From contig JAGXHV010000067.1 of the NCBI GenBank assembly GCA_024636005.1, forward strand, positions 1-41,623: a stretch of DNA of 41,623 nt, in the 5' to 3' direction. The stretch is from Bacillota bacterium (GTDB lineage: Bacteria > Bacillota > Clostridia > Peptostreptococcales > Acidaminobacteraceae). Positions 41,060-41,623 of the stretch are shown here, in pieces (position 1 is the first letter of the stretch; every line of letters begins with the position of its first letter). The position numbers were made by a program, and so were the translations under genes. The notes under the pieces were generated by a model. The model did no database searches and was not told where the DNA came from. It saw only the letters and a program-made list of their open reading frames with translations.

Positions 41060-41623
41060 ATGTCACTCGATTCACTGACAAAAGATCAACGAACAGCTGC
41101 ATCGCACTTTGAAGGACCTGCACTGACACTTGCTATTCCAGGGAGTGGAAAAACCACCCTACTGATTCATAGATTGATCCACCTCGTAACGGAACACGAT
41201 GTGTCACCCGAGAGGATTTTGACCCTCACTTTTTCAAAGGCTTCAGCAGAAGATATGAAAAACCGCTACAAGTCGATTGCGGAGTCCAGTTACAATTACG
41301 ACTTCACTTTCATGACCATACACAAATTCGCGTTTGGGATCTACAAACTCTATTCAAGTAAAACTGGAAGACAAATGCGCCTGATTGATGAGGGTGGTGA
41401 AAAATTCCGGATTCTATCTGGCATCTTCAAAAAACATCAAGATGAAAAGCTTGGTGATGATGAATTTGAAACACTTTCAAGTCAAATCGGACTCATTTAT
41501 AATCTAAAGCTCAAAAGAGAAGATGCTGAACCCGGACGATTTGAATGGGACAACATTTTTGACATGGCAGAAGATTACCACAGATACAAACGCAAACACA
41601 ATTGCTTTGATTTCGACGATATG
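41060..41623 (+). CDS. UvrD/PcrA-like superfamily 1 DNA helicase (5' part; runs off right edge)
   Basis: An ATG at 41060 with AGGAGAG upstream opens a frame that stays open to the window end (188 codons). The product starts MSLDSLTKDQRTAA (Q motif), then IPGSGKTTLLIHR (Walker A, motif I), TLTFSKASAEDM (motif Ia), FMTIHKFA (motif Ib) and, at the very edge, FDFDDM, the segment that precedes motif II in UvrD-like helicases. It is a DNA helicase or helicase-nuclease of superfamily 1A; which one cannot be told without the C-terminal part. Divergent from tig. Confidence 0.93.
   Translation, partial: MSLDSLTKDQRTAASHFEGPALTLAIPGSGKTTLLIHRLIHLVTEHDVSPERILTLTFSKASAEDMKNRYKSIAESSYNYDFTFMTIHKFAFGIYKLYSSKTGRQMRLIDEGGEKFRILSGIFKKHQDEKLGDDEFETLSSQIGLIYNLKLKREDAEPGRFEWDNIFDMAEDYHRYKRKHNCFDFDDM

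Overview
The window reads as a chromosomal segment of a low-GC, Gram-positive anaerobe of the Clostridia type. This rests on the AT-rich composition, strong AGGAGG-type ribosome binding sites, sigma-A-like promoters, classical T-tailed terminators, and Firmicutes-type genes (small RelQ-like alarmone synthetase, SpoIIE-type phosphatase, CheV, a TGS-uridine-kinase fusion, tig-clpP-clpX-lon-engB order). I cannot name the genus. Nearly every gene lies on the minus strand; only the GGDEF/EAL gene, two small genes, fba and the right-edge helicase lie on plus. I saw no tRNA, rRNA, IS element, prophage gene or CRISPR array, and no gene-free stretch longer than about 260 bases.

Layout, left to right: (1) the 5' part of an RlmD-like 23S rRNA m5U methyltransferase runs off the left edge, divergent from a GGDEF/EAL membrane protein with altered active-site residues. 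(2) A tight eight-gene minus-strand operon (8770 to 2992): YeiH-type exporter, TIGR01212 radical SAM protein, RelQ-like (p)ppGpp synthetase, TtcA-like tRNA thiolase, metallophosphoesterase, unknown protein, FlK-like thioesterase, HAD phosphatase. Its terminator sits inside the 3' coding end of the convergent GGDEF/EAL gene. (3) A universal-stress-like gene, a small unknown gene, a small P-loop NTPase and rlmN. (4) An apparent eight-gene operon (18535 to 11402): Xre-cupin regulator, potABCD, folD, a membrane-anchored PKD-RCC1 protein and a PilZ protein. (5) cheV; kbl; then an ArsR-like regulator, orphan peptide-type substrate-binding lipoprotein and QueG-like reductase. (6) A five-gene run (30192 to 24353): GNAT, RluA-type pseudouridine synthase, a protein with a HEPN/Csm6-like RNase motif but no CARF domain, TGS-SAD-uridine kinase, and a membrane SpoIIE-type phosphatase. 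(7) A small MltG-LysM-like membrane protein, RsuA-type pseudouridine synthase, RsmF-like rRNA methyltransferase, and fba. (8) The proteostasis operon tig-clpP-clpX-lon-engB-ppiB, then a divergent UvrD/PcrA-like helicase cut by the right edge.

Themes: RNA modification (RlmD-like, TtcA, RlmN, RluA-type, RsuA-type, RsmF-like, possibly QueG), nucleotide signalling (RelQ-like, GGDEF/EAL, PilZ) and protein quality control. The most interesting candidate is the stand-alone HEPN-like protein at 27627-28421, which resembles the effector half of CRISPR Csm6/Cas02710 proteins but is embedded in a housekeeping-looking RNA modification/nucleoside kinase operon. Many long-frame starts were moved inward to a codon directly behind a clear Shine-Dalgarno sequence; this is noted entry by entry.
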